DNA of 64,000 bases from Lysobacteraceae bacterium NML95-0200 (GTDB lineage: Bacteria > Pseudomonadota > Gammaproteobacteria > Xanthomonadales > Xanthomonadaceae), in assembly GCA_002798255.1 (NCBI GenBank), contig NWQQ01000020.1, positions 62,001 to 126,000 of the forward strand. Direction: 5' to 3'. Shown in pieces: positions 54,269-60,837 of this stretch. The position numbers and the translations under genes were made by a program. The notes beneath the pieces were generated by a model. The model was not told the origin of the DNA. It made no database searches and saw nothing but the letters and a program-made list of their open reading frames with translations. Numbering within the stretch: position 1 is the stretch's first letter; every line of letters begins with the position of its first letter.

Positions 54269-54666
54269 GCGGCCAGCCTCCAGACTTCGAGGGTTTGACG
54301 ACAGGCCGAATCCATGCGGATGGCGGCTTCAACCATTCGGAGCCTGGCCATACCTGCGCTGATGGAATAGGCGCGGCGATGCCAGCGGTCATATTCGCCA
54401 CGGTAGGGCGGGAAAGCGGGGCGCGGAATCTTGTCGCGCTGAAAGCGGATGCACTCTGTTGCCCTTTTGCGGTAGTCCGCGATATGCAGTAGCGGGTCAA
54501 AGTCGGGTAAGGGCAGGTGGTAGCCGTGGAAGCTGCCGACCATCTCCGGCTTGGCGCGCTCGGCGATACCGTAGCCGCAGAACTTGCCGATGCTGATGCT
54601 GCTGTTGTGATTGCGTGCTGCGCGGGCTTTGCTGTGCCAAGCCCTGAACTCGCGGTGCGTTGCCAT
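54265..54666 (-). CDS. Phage hypothetical protein, first gene of the pL operon
   Basis: A 133-residue basic protein rich in Arg, His and aromatic residues, with FQRDKIPRPAFPPYRGEYDR near its middle. The fold and function are not recognised. GGAGA precedes ATG 54666, 34 bases after the pL -10, so it is the first leftward early gene. Confidence 0.7.
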   Translation of the reverse strand: MATHREFRAWHSKARAARNHNSSISIGKFCGYGIAERAKPEMVGSFHGYHLPLPDFDPLLHIADYRKRATECIRFQRDKIPRPAFPPYRGEYDRWHRRAYSISAGMARLRMVEAAIRMDSACRQTLEVWRLAA

Positions 54667-54699
54667 CGTTGTCTCCCATTGCCGTGTGGCGATGGGAGC

Positions 54700-54742
54700 A
54701 TGTTAGGAGTAGCTAACTAATGTGTCAATAGGAAGTCCTAAC
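54700..54742 (-). promoter_or_regulatory. pL early promoter with two repressor operators
   Basis: Reading left, -35 TTGACA (54728-54723), a 17-base spacer and -10 TAACAT (54705-54700). Operators RTTAG-N6-CTAAY lie at 54702-54717 (GTTAGGAGTAGCTAAC) and 54727-54742 (AATAGGAAGTCCTAAC), centres exactly 25 bp apart. They overlap the -10 and -35, so a bound repressor would block the promoter. Confidence 0.82.
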
Positions 54743-54800
54743 TTTTCTTCATCTTTCAACACTTCCCCGCAGTACTTCCTTTAGATTCAATGCGTTATAC

Positions 54801-54828
54801 GATGTCAACGACACGCCTATCGTTGACA
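54801..54828. repeat. Perfect 10-bp inverted repeat between the moron and pL
   Basis: ATGTCAACGA and TCGTTGACAT with an 8-base centre. It is unlike the repressor operators and not followed by a T-run. It could be a site for another phage regulator. Confidence 0.6.
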
Positions 54829-54836
54829 TGCGGGCA

Positions 54837-54861
54837 CAAAAAAGCCCCGCTGGGCGGGGCT
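54837..54861 (-). terminator. Leftward terminator bordering the moron
   Basis: On the minus strand an 8-bp stem AGCCCCGC/GCGGGGCT over a CCA loop is followed by six Ts. The rest of 54862-54972 has no gene I can support. Confidence 0.75.
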
Positions 54862-54972
54862 GGGTGTGGATATGTGCGCAATTTTGAGCAGGAAAGCGTG
54901 CTCGGTTCATGTATGGATGTGGTAGGCGTGGTAGGATTCGTCTTGTCATAGACCCATAAAATTTATGCCCCA

Positions 54973-55320
54973 ATGAATGTTGTGGACTTTCATCAGCACT
55001 CGAATGGTTTACCTCGAAACCTGACAGATACGGAGGCGCTAAAGATGGTTCGTGACTTGGCAGCAGAGGGCGGGCGTGTAGTGTTTAGCGAGCATGCCAG
55101 GCAACGGATGCGGCAGCGTGATGTAAGCACTCAGCAGGTGATGCAGGTGCTGTTGCGCGGTGAAGTTGTGGAGCCTGTGCGCTGGGACAGCGAGAGGAGG
55201 AACTATCGCTTGAAGCTGCGGGCATTGACTGCGGGCGAAGATGTTGAGGTTCCATGCGCCATTGATGTTGAGCAGTTAATGGGGCAGGTAGTGATAGTTA
55301 TTACGGTAATGGTTATATGA
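54973..55320 (+). CDS. DUF4258 protein (toxin-like, second in the phage)
   Basis: A 115-residue protein with FSEHARQRMRQRDVSTQQVM, then NYRLKLRALTAGEDVEVPCA and VVIVITVMV, a DUF4258 fold with an N-terminal extension of about 40 residues. It resembles the mRNA-interferase-like barrel, but catalytic residues are not known for this group. Its stop overlaps the HTH partner by 4 bases. It is on the plus strand between leftward genes and is lower in GC than its surroundings. Confidence 0.83.
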   Translation: MNVVDFHQHSNGLPRNLTDTEALKMVRDLAAEGGRVVFSEHARQRMRQRDVSTQQVMQVLLRGEVVEPVRWDSERRNYRLKLRALTAGEDVEVPCAIDVEQLMGQVVIVITVMVI

Positions 55321-55796
55321 GAGCGAGAGATGATATGAATAGCATGAAAGATGCACTGCACTTTACTGAGTGCGGCTTGGACAATGTGTATCTGATGAAC
55401 GGCTTTCGCTACGGCCAGACGAGCAATGGCGAAGAGGTGTTAATTATTCAGGATTTGCCTGGGCTTCATGCGGCCATCGCCATGTCGGTAGTGGACTCCC
55501 CAGAGCCATTAAATGCCAAGACGTTCAAGTATCTGCGCAAGCAGGTGGATATGGCACAGCGGCAGTTGGCTGGAATCTTGGGTGTGGAGGAGGGCACGGT
55601 ATCGCTTTGGGAGCGTGGAAAACAGCCCGTACCAAAGAGTGCTGACATCATTTTGCGTCTGATGGTCAGGGAAACCTGCAATGGCAATGCCCGCTTGGTT
55701 GAGCTGATTGAGCGGTTTAATGCACTAGACAGGGTTGTACATGAAAATATGTTGCAGTTGCAGATTGAGAATGACCACTGGCAAGCGTGCGCTTGA
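55317..55796 (+). CDS. HTH antitoxin-like partner (MqsA-like)
   Basis: A 159-residue protein with a conserved opening HFTECGLDNVYLMNGF and a C-terminal HTH: KYLRKQVDMAQRQLAGILGV, then EEGTVSLWERGKQ. It matches MqsA-like antitoxins that pair with DUF4258/MqsR toxins, except that only one Cys of the N-terminal zinc region is kept. ATG 55317 overlaps the toxin-like gene; ATG 55335 is an alternative start. A terminator follows. Confidence 0.82.
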   Translation: MRARDDMNSMKDALHFTECGLDNVYLMNGFRYGQTSNGEEVLIIQDLPGLHAAIAMSVVDSPEPLNAKTFKYLRKQVDMAQRQLAGILGVEEGTVSLWERGKQPVPKSADIILRLMVRETCNGNARLVELIERFNALDRVVHENMLQLQIENDHWQACA

Positions 55797-55818
55797 AGAG
55801 CGTAAAGTCGCATGACGA

Positions 55819-55846
55819 GAAAGCCCGCTTCGGCGGGCTTTCTTGT
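55819..55846. terminator. Bidirectional terminator with TTCG loop
   Basis: A perfect 10-bp stem GAAAGCCCGC/GCGGGCTTTC closed by the very stable C(TTCG)G tetraloop, with T-rich flanks. It ends the DUF4258/HTH pair and, from the other side, the lysogenic operon. Confidence 0.88.
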
Positions 55847-55849
55847 TAG

Positions 55850-56191
55850 CTATCCATGCTTTGGTATCACCTCTATCTTTCCACTTCTGGCTAAAAATAG
55901 GTAGGTTTCTTCATCTGCTAGTGCTGCACGTTGTATTGCTTTCTTTTTTAGATGACGGTTGATCATGTAAATTGGGACTGACAAAATTAATAATGGAAAT
56001 TTCCATTGCCATGACTCAGCGGCTGCGCCAAAAATAAATGAAAAAAATGCAATAATCCCAATGCTCAGTCTTAACTTCTTGCCCGGTAGGAAGTTCAGAA
56101 CATCTTGTTCCCATTGGAAGTTTGTTTCCAAATACCCTTTTCCTGTTGCGAGTAAACGAAGTGCCTCTTGGTAGGGGATTGGATTATACAT
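55850..56191 (-). CDS. Two-helix membrane protein, last gene of the lysogenic operon
   Basis: A 113-residue protein. An N-terminal cytosolic helix region (YQEALRLLATGKGYLETNFQ) is followed by two adjacent membrane spans (LSIGIIAFFSFIFGAAAE and FPLLILSVPIYMINRHL). A charged C-terminus follows. Codon use is clearly more AT-rich than in the neighbours, a sign of separate acquisition. It overlaps the 328-residue gene by 8 bases. No family is recognised; a membrane effector role is a guess from context. Confidence 0.72.
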   Translation of the reverse strand: MYNPIPYQEALRLLATGKGYLETNFQWEQDVLNFLPGKKLRLSIGIIAFFSFIFGAAAESWQWKFPLLILSVPIYMINRHLKKKAIQRAALADEETYLFLARSGKIEVIPKHG

Positions 56192-57170
56192 CCGGCCAGC
56201 CTGTCAATTTTGTTTGCTCGGCAAACAATATTGGCTCCAAGTCTTCTACCAACATGAGTCTTGGGACTCCGTTACGGTCAGGCTCGTATTCGCCGGATAC
56301 GCGGGCAAATTCTCCCAATACAGCTTTTGCCTGCCCTCTATCTAGCATTGGCAGTACGCAGCGCAAGATGCGACCGCTATTCGTTTCTCTTAAATGAAGC
56401 CTCTGCCGATCGAGGTCTATTTCACGCACTTCTCCCGTAAAAATTCCTCTTTTTCGACTTATAAGGTCGGGGCGTTTGAGCGCGGTATGCAATACCGTGC
56501 GTTCCCGTTGCGAGAGTGTTCCGCCTGTTCTGCCGGGTGAAGAAATGTCCAAAGTGTGAATGCCCACTTTCCCGGTGGGCGCAAGGTTATAGAGTGCGGT
56601 GAGTGATGCATCACGCTCTGCTGCATCGGGGACAATTTCAGCGGCCAGAGGCGTGACTTCTTCGTCATCAATCGCATCAGTCAACTCGGGAAGACTACGG
56701 AATACCTCCTTCAACTGAAGGAAGACTGGTTCATCTGAGGCAGGGATAATGTCCTGTGTTGGTGGTGCGAGTGCAAAGCCAAGGTACAGGCTGCCAGGAG
56801 CCATGCCTGTCAAGCGCAGGTCAATGGCCTTGCGTAGGCGCTTTTCGTCCTTCTCTTGCAGGTTGAACATCTCACCTGCGAGCTTGCGCAGTGACTGGTT
56901 GGTCTTGCTGGAAAGCCAGTTGAAGGCGGTCAACTGTGGTGCAGCGTCTCGAACAGCAGGGCCTTCTGCGTGGAGAACGAGGTCGGACTTTTCGAGGATG
57001 CGCTCTAGCGGGAACCCGGTATGGATGAGCTCAAGCAGGGTGCTCTCAATGCTGCGTACCATTTCGGATGGCGCAACGGTTTGGCCGTGCTTTTGCGCGG
57101 CCAGAGCCAGCGCGACCATGTTTTCAAGATGGGCGCGGAAGTAGTTGGTGGTGAGGGATTCCGTGGTCAT
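56184..57170 (-). CDS. Unknown 328-residue protein, partner of the nucleotidyltransferase
   Basis: The first 130 residues are helical (YFRAHLENMVALALAAQKHG, then SIESTLLELIHTGFPLERIL). The middle is acidic and includes APPTQDIIPASDEPVF and SLPELTDAIDDEEV. The last 90 residues look like a small beta barrel (FTGEVREIDLDRQRLHLRET ... VSGEYEPDRNGVPRLMLVED). I do not recognise the family. It overlaps both the nucleotidyltransferase (4 bases) and the membrane protein (8 bases), so the three are translated as one unit. Confidence 0.78.
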   Translation of the reverse strand: MTTESLTTNYFRAHLENMVALALAAQKHGQTVAPSEMVRSIESTLLELIHTGFPLERILEKSDLVLHAEGPAVRDAAPQLTAFNWLSSKTNQSLRKLAGEMFNLQEKDEKRLRKAIDLRLTGMAPGSLYLGFALAPPTQDIIPASDEPVFLQLKEVFRSLPELTDAIDDEEVTPLAAEIVPDAAERDASLTALYNLAPTGKVGIHTLDISSPGRTGGTLSQRERTVLHTALKRPDLISRKRGIFTGEVREIDLDRQRLHLRETNSGRILRCVLPMLDRGQAKAVLGEFARVSGEYEPDRNGVPRLMLVEDLEPILFAEQTKLTGWPDV

Positions 57171-57616
57171 AGCTGTACCCGCAAAATACCCTTTTTGTGA
57201 TGAATATCAAGATGAAGCTCGCTGGCGCACTTGTGCCCAGCGTATTGAAAAAATTTAGCTAGGTCGTTTGGGATAGATGGATGCCTTACGTGCGCATCTA
57301 CATGGTACGCTGATTTGAACGCGTCGTGGTGGCGGAAGATATGAAGCATCAGCTCCAAGGCTTTGGGTTCATCCCAATCGCAAATGTCTATCACGATGTC
57401 TATATCGGCAGGCACCGACTTGCTGCGAGTGAAGCTGCCGTTTATCCATAAGCATTGTGCGCCACGAGGGCGAACCTCTTTGGAGATGAACTGTTGAAGT
57501 CCATCCCACAAGGCGCATCGGTGTGGATTTGTGCAGAAAACAGTCTCAACTTCCGGCAAAGAGCAGTCCCATTGTCCCTTTGGCAGCAAACCGTTTTCAT
57601 CCAGTGGTGGAATCAT
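57167..57616 (-). CDS. Nucleotidyltransferase-fold protein (DUF6932-like)
   Basis: A 149-residue protein starting MIPPLDENGLLPKGQWDCSL. It contains the minimal nucleotidyltransferase motif NGSFTRSKSVPADIDIVIDI: G-S followed after nine residues by D-x-D, the metal and nucleotide site. The third Asp may be in YHVDAHVRH. Similar DUF6932-type proteins occur in mobile DNA. Its ATG overlaps the repressor stop by 4 bases, so it is made in lysogens. The substrate (protein, RNA or small molecule) is unknown. Confidence 0.8.
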   Translation of the reverse strand: MIPPLDENGLLPKGQWDCSLPEVETVFCTNPHRCALWDGLQQFISKEVRPRGAQCLWINGSFTRSKSVPADIDIVIDICDWDEPKALELMLHIFRHHDAFKSAYHVDAHVRHPSIPNDLAKFFQYAGHKCASELHLDIHHKKGILRVQL

Positions 57617-58032
57617 TGTGGCCGTCTCAACAGTGCACGCAGTGCGTTGGCGATGGATTCGTTATCAGGTGCTTCGGCATAGCGCGAAAGCAGGTCGGCT
57701 GCAGCTTTTCTGGTTGCCTCGTCGGCAGCAACCAGGGCATCTTGAAGGCTGCTCAATATGTCCGAGTTTGAGTCGGTTGTCGCAGATTCTGCGACTGGCA
57801 GGAGAAAGGCACTGGCGTTTCGCTCTGGGGCACCACGCCCAGTTGCAAGCCAAGTATCTGAAACATTCAGCGCGGCAGCCGCCTTTAGCAGGTTCTCGCC
57901 ACGCAAGAACTTTGACTTGCCGCTAAGCCATCCATTTACGGATGGGGGCTTCACCCCGCAGGCGCGAGCCAAATCTGCCTGGCTCACACCAGATTCAATC
58001 ATTGCTGCACGTAGCCGTTCAGAGAGTGACAT
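57613..58032 (-). CDS. cI: CI-like prophage repressor without peptidase domain
   Basis: A 139-residue repressor. The N-terminal HTH is SERLRAAMIESGVSQADLAR, then ACGVKPPSVNGWLSGKSKFL at about 10-45. The C-terminal 70 residues are helical and Ala-rich (DALVAADEATRKAAADLLSR) and contain no S24/LexA Ser-Lys region. RecA-stimulated self-cleavage is therefore unlikely. Operator OR3 overlaps its start codon. It heads the leftward lysogenic operon. Confidence 0.87.
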   Translation of the reverse strand: MSLSERLRAAMIESGVSQADLARACGVKPPSVNGWLSGKSKFLRGENLLKAAAALNVSDTWLATGRGAPERNASAFLLPVAESATTDSNSDILSSLQDALVAADEATRKAAADLLSRYAEAPDNESIANALRALLRRPQ

Positions 58033-58098
58033 TAGGCAATCCTAATAACAAGAAGGTTAGGAGTGGCTATTGATTTATTTGTTAGCTAGTCCTAAGAT
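58031..58098 (+). promoter_or_regulatory. pR promoter with three repressor operators
   Basis: -35 TTGATT (58070-58075), 17-base spacer, -10 TAAGAT (58093-58098). Operators lie at 58031-58046 (ATTAGGCAATCCTAAT), 58056-58071 (GTTAGGAGTGGCTATT) and 58081-58096 (GTTAGCTAGTCCTAAG). Centres are exactly 25 bp apart. The first overlaps the cI start codon and the last two cover the pR -35 and -10. Transcription would start near 58105, at the cro ATG. Confidence 0.83.
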
Positions 58099-58104
58099 TT
58101 GCAT

Positions 58105-58311
58105 ATGAAAAAGCATATGCATGCGGAAGTGATAAACAGGCTTGGCGGGACATTTGAGGTTGCGCGGCTTTGTCGCGTGAAGCCGCCATCGGTAAGTGCT
58201 TGGAAAAAGAGTGGAATCCCGCCTGCTCGCGAGCAATTTTTACGGCTTCTCCGCCCTGACATCTTCGGTCCCGCGCCTGAGGGCGAGCGGGAAAAGGAAA
58301 AGGCTGCATGA
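58105..58311 (+). CDS. cro: Cro-like regulator
   Basis: A 68-residue DNA-binding protein: MKKHMHAEVINRLGGTFEVA, then RLCRVKPPSVSAWKKSGIPP, a YdaS/Cro-type HTH, and a charged tail. It is the first gene from pR, divergent from cI. No ribosome site precedes ATG 58105 and the predicted start of transcription coincides with it, so translation is probably leaderless. Both HTHs share VKPPSV, consistent with shared operators. Confidence 0.87.
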   Translation: MKKHMHAEVINRLGGTFEVARLCRVKPPSVSAWKKSGIPPAREQFLRLLRPDIFGPAPEGEREKEKAA

Positions 58312-58637
58312 GTCGCGCAGAACGCCATGCGGTGCGCAACAGCCTGCCGTATCCGGCAGCGCTTGCGCCGTTCCGCTGCCCGGAAACTGGGCTGATTGTG
58401 CAAGACCATGAAGCCGTGGAAGCGCGCCTTGATGCCGATGCGTACTGGAAGCACTGGCAGGCACTTCGCCTTGCCAAGCGGGTGCGGCTGCTCAAGCGGT
58501 TCCGGGCGCTGCGTCGGCAGAAAGGATGGCTTTGGCGAGCGCGGCAAGGGCTTGCTGCTCTTTGGAAGAACCTTGGTAGCCGCTGGCGTTCGCCAGTGCC
58601 ACGGGCAGCGCTGCGTCGTTGGGGAGCGTTGAAATGA
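58308..58637 (+). CDS. Phage hypothetical protein after cro
   Basis: A 109-residue basic protein with an N-terminal MSRAERHAVRNSLPYPAALA and a long Arg/Trp/Leu-rich helix (YWKHWQALRLAKRVRLLKRF). Function unknown. ATGA couples it to cro. Its last 146 bases overlap an antisense frame that also looks coding. Confidence 0.65.
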   Translation: MSRAERHAVRNSLPYPAALAPFRCPETGLIVQDHEAVEARLDADAYWKHWQALRLAKRVRLLKRFRALRRQKGWLWRARQGLAALWKNLGSRWRSPVPRAALRRWGALK

Positions 58638-58731
58638 CGACCCGGGCAATCATTACAAGCGCGCTGCGCTGGGCTTGCAGCTCTGCATTGAGCCTGGCGA
58701 GTTCGTTGCGGGTCTTTTGCTCTTCGTACAC
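58492..58731 (-). CDS. Possible antisense-strand phage protein
   Basis: A 79-residue frame from GTG 58731 with CGGAGA seven bases upstream. It reads MYEEQKTRNELARLNAELQA, then QRSALVMIARVVISTLPNDA and an Ala-rich helix: coiled-coil composition like a true protein. It opposes the rightward operon and overlaps the previous gene, so only one may be expressed, or it may act through antisense transcription. Confidence 0.42.
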   Translation of the reverse strand: MYEEQKTRNELARLNAELQAQRSALVMIARVVISTLPNDAALPVALANASGYQGSSKEQQALAALAKAILSADAAPGTA

Positions 58732-58807
58732 GTCTGTCTCCGGTAGTGGTGGTGGGGTGGTACTCCCATCCTACCGGCAGGCAGGCGCCTTGTTGGGGGG
58801 CTGCTAA

Positions 58808-59023
58808 ATGACCGCGCCACTCAAAGACCTGCGGGCAAAAGTCACAGCCGAGACGTGGTGCGTCATCGAGGCGCGTCACCGCGTGACCGGGGAACAACAC
58901 GCGGAAATCGTCCGTGGAATCTTGCATGACTGGGCACTCGCTGAAATGCGCAAGGCCACGGTAATGCAGGGCCTTTTGAAAGCCGAGGGAATCGGCGGGA
59001 ACGTGAGGGAAGGTTTGAAATGA
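58808..59023 (+). CDS. Phage hypothetical protein
   Basis: A 71-residue protein, MTAPLKDLRAKVTAETWCVI onward, with a helical middle (VTGEQHAEIVRGILHDWALA). It looks like a small DNA-binding or CopG-like fold but no motif is decisive. It overlaps the following 23-residue frame by 4 bases. Confidence 0.68.
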   Translation: MTAPLKDLRAKVTAETWCVIEARHRVTGEQHAEIVRGILHDWALAEMRKATVMQGLLKAEGIGGNVREGLK

Positions 59024-59091
59024 ATGTGATTTCTCGCGTCGTTTTGGTGTTTCGTATCTGGCGCGGGCAGCGGTATGGGGGGGCATCATGA
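59020..59091 (+). CDS. Possible 23-residue coupled peptide
   Basis: ATG 59020 overlaps the preceding stop (ATGA) and its TGA overlaps the ATG of the replication gene (ATGA at 59088). The peptide MNVISRVVLVFRIWRGQRYG ends GAS: a short hydrophobic stretch then basic residues. Exact coupling on both sides suggests at least a translational bridge. Confidence 0.42.
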   Translation: MNVISRVVLVFRIWRGQRYGGAS

Positions 59092-60077
59092 GCATTCACC
59101 TGATGACTTCCGCTTGGCGGCTTGATATGCCTGCCAGCAAAAAGCTGGTTTTGCTGGCCTTGTGCGATTGGGCAAATGATGACGGTGCGAGTCTGCACCC
59201 ATCCATCGCCCGCATTGCCGAGCGTGGCTCAATGAGTGAGCGCAACGCGCAACGGGTGGTGCACAGCTTGATTGATGAGGGTTGGCTGGATGTTGTGGGC
59301 AATCACAACGGCGGCAAGCCTGGTTCGTCGCGCCAGTACCAGTTGAATGTGTCGGCTATCTACTCCGGCAGGCCGCCTGCTCAGACGGGTGACAAATTGT
59401 CATCCCACAAAAATGAGGGGGCGAGGGGTGACAAATTGTCACGGGTGACAGATGCCGAGACGGGTGACGCCCATGTCAGGGGTGACAAATTGTCACGGGT
59501 GACAGATGCCGAGACGGGTGACGCCCATGTCAGGGGTGACAAATTGTCACGGGTGACAAATGACGACGAAAACAGGGGGGGACGGGTGACACCCAGGGAC
59601 GAGACGGGTGACACCGGTGTCACCCTAACCGTCATAGATCCACCAATAAAAGCAACCGTCATGGAGAGAGAGAAAGAAAATGCGCGCGCGAGCGTTAGCG
59701 GAATTGCTAACGAGGCCGCCAGCCAGGATTGCGGCACGGTTGCGCAGCGAGGGGGGATGACTCCGGCTGCGGAATTGGCAACCGGCATCCGGCGAGTGCT
59801 TGGCCCTGCGTGTGGGGTTTCATCGGCGCACCCTGACGTCATCGCGGCGGCGGTAGAGGGCGTGACCGCTGCCGAGGTTCTGGAAATCCACGAGAGTTAC
59901 CCGGACAAGTCGGTGCTGTACGCCGTGGCGGTAGCACGAAGTTATCGCAGTCGTGAACCGAAAACGCTGGTCGTGGTGCCGTCTCAACGTGGGCTGGTTA
60001 CATCCGGCCATGCAGGGTATCAACCGACCAGCAAGCGCGCTGCAGCATTGCTGACGCTGGAAGCGATGAAGGGGTGA
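59088..60077 (+). CDS. Phage replication initiator (lambda O-like, HTH domain)
   Basis: A 329-residue protein. The N-terminal winged helix (about 1-95) contains WRLDMPASKKLVLLALCDWA and HPSIARIAERGSMSERNAQR, the HTH_36 type found in phage replication proteins. The centre has three copies of GDKLSRVT, two of them in an exact 18-residue repeat ending HVR, coded by palindromic DNA iterons. The C-terminal half may bind a helicase loader. By analogy with lambda O it binds the origin inside its own gene. Confidence 0.83.
   Translation: MSIHLMTSAWRLDMPASKKLVLLALCDWANDDGASLHPSIARIAERGSMSERNAQRVVHSLIDEGWLDVVGNHNGGKPGSSRQYQLNVSAIYSGRPPAQTGDKLSSHKNEGARGDKLSRVTDAETGDAHVRGDKLSRVTDAETGDAHVRGDKLSRVTNDDENRGGRVTPRDETGDTGVTLTVIDPPIKATVMEREKENARASVSGIANEAASQDCGTVAQRGGMTPAAELATGIRRVLGPACGVSSAHPDVIAAAVEGVTAAEVLEIHESYPDKSVLYAVAVARSYRSREPKTLVVVPSQRGLVTSGHAGYQPTSKRAAALLTLEAMKG
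59389..59550. other. Probable phage replication origin (palindromic iterons)
   Basis: The 15-bp palindrome GTGACAAATTGTCAC occurs at 59428-59442, 59482-59496 and 59536-59550, with a near copy ending T at 59389-59403. Spacings are 39, 54 and 54 bp; the last two units are exact 54-bp direct repeats. GGGTGAC half-sites lie in between. A short AT-richer stretch with many As follows near 59640-59690. The position inside the initiator gene is as in lambda. Confidence 0.72.
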
Positions 60078-60081
60078 GGGC

Positions 60082-60417
60082 ATGGAAGTCTGGATGAAAA
60101 ACGCGGTCATCGAGGGCTTTCAGCGTTTGACCTGCCTGGGGCTGGAGGGACAACCGGCTGCCGATGTGCTGCCGATGACGGTGGCAACCTGGTGCGAGGC
60201 ATTGAGCCTTGGCCGGGTGTGGGTGCAGGCGCGTGATGAGCCGCGCTTTCGTGTTGCCTTTGCCCGCCTGTGTGCGAGTAGCCGCCGCTGGCCGAGTGTG
60301 CCGGATTTCGTTGCGGCACTGCCTGCGGTGGAGCAGAAGGCGCTGCCTCGTCCGAAGGGCGACCCAGAGCACGCGCGCCGGGCGCTGGAGGAGCTTGCGA
60401 GGATTTTGCGGGCATGA
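60082..60417 (+). CDS. Phage hypothetical protein downstream of the initiator
   Basis: A 111-residue protein, MEVWMKNAVIEGFQRLTCLG onward, with WVQARDEPRFRVAFARLCAS, then SSRRWPSVPDFVAALP. Its position after an O-like gene suggests a role in helicase loading, but it is far smaller than lambda P and the sequence does not prove it. ATGA couples it to the next gene. Confidence 0.72.
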   Translation: MEVWMKNAVIEGFQRLTCLGLEGQPAADVLPMTVATWCEALSLGRVWVQARDEPRFRVAFARLCASSRRWPSVPDFVAALPAVEQKALPRPKGDPEHARRALEELARILRA

Positions 60418-60833
60418 GCGGGAAAAGGCGAGGGGCGGCTCGTGGTCAAGGCAAAGGAGCTGGCCGAGTGAAGTGCCCCCATCATCGCCCGGCCGTGCCG
60501 CCCGTGGTGGCGGTGGTCAATCCGCTCAATGTGATGCCGGCCGCTCACGCCGTACTGGCGCGCATGGAAAACATCTGGGCAGTGCACAAGTGCGCCGCGT
60601 GGCTGTTCGTTGACGACTGTTGCCGGGCAAGGGTGCTGCACGATAACCAGATGAGCCTGCCGCGATGGCAGCGCATGTACTTGGATCACTTGGTCGGCTG
60701 CTATACGCGGCGCGGGCAGATCAGCGTGTTTCGCATCGCAAACGATATGGACGCACACCTCGTTGAGCGGATGCTCGCTGACCAGTGGAGGCGAGATGGG
60801 GGATTGATTGTGTGCGCTGCTGATGCAAGGTGA
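60414..60833 (+). CDS. Phage hypothetical protein
   Basis: A 139-residue protein with a very basic Gly/Arg start and a pair of conserved-looking cysteines and histidines (VKCPHHRP, HKCAAWLFVDDCCRARVL). A zinc-binding fold is possible. Located where lambdoid phages code late regulators (antiterminator Q-like), but no such motif is visible. Confidence 0.68.
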   Translation: MSGKRRGAARGQGKGAGRVKCPHHRPAVPPVVAVVNPLNVMPAAHAVLARMENIWAVHKCAAWLFVDDCCRARVLHDNQMSLPRWQRMYLDHLVGCYTRRGQISVFRIANDMDAHLVERMLADQWRRDGGLIVCAADAR

Positions 60834-60837
60834 AAGG

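Noticed and set aside
53796-54701. Leftward 301-codon frame across the early pL genes
   Set aside because: It is out of frame with the small genes that show start/stop coupling, crosses the pL promoter and has low-complexity Ser/Arg/Pro composition.
54749-54973. Leftward 74-codon frame near pL
   Set aside because: It would run through a leftward terminator and the 28-bp dyad; no ribosome site.
58634-58807. Rightward 57-codon frame tiled exactly between two genes
   Set aside because: Start and stop junctions fit, but the Ser-rich sequence looks like the antisense of the coiled-coil frame at 58492-58731. Not supported enough to list.
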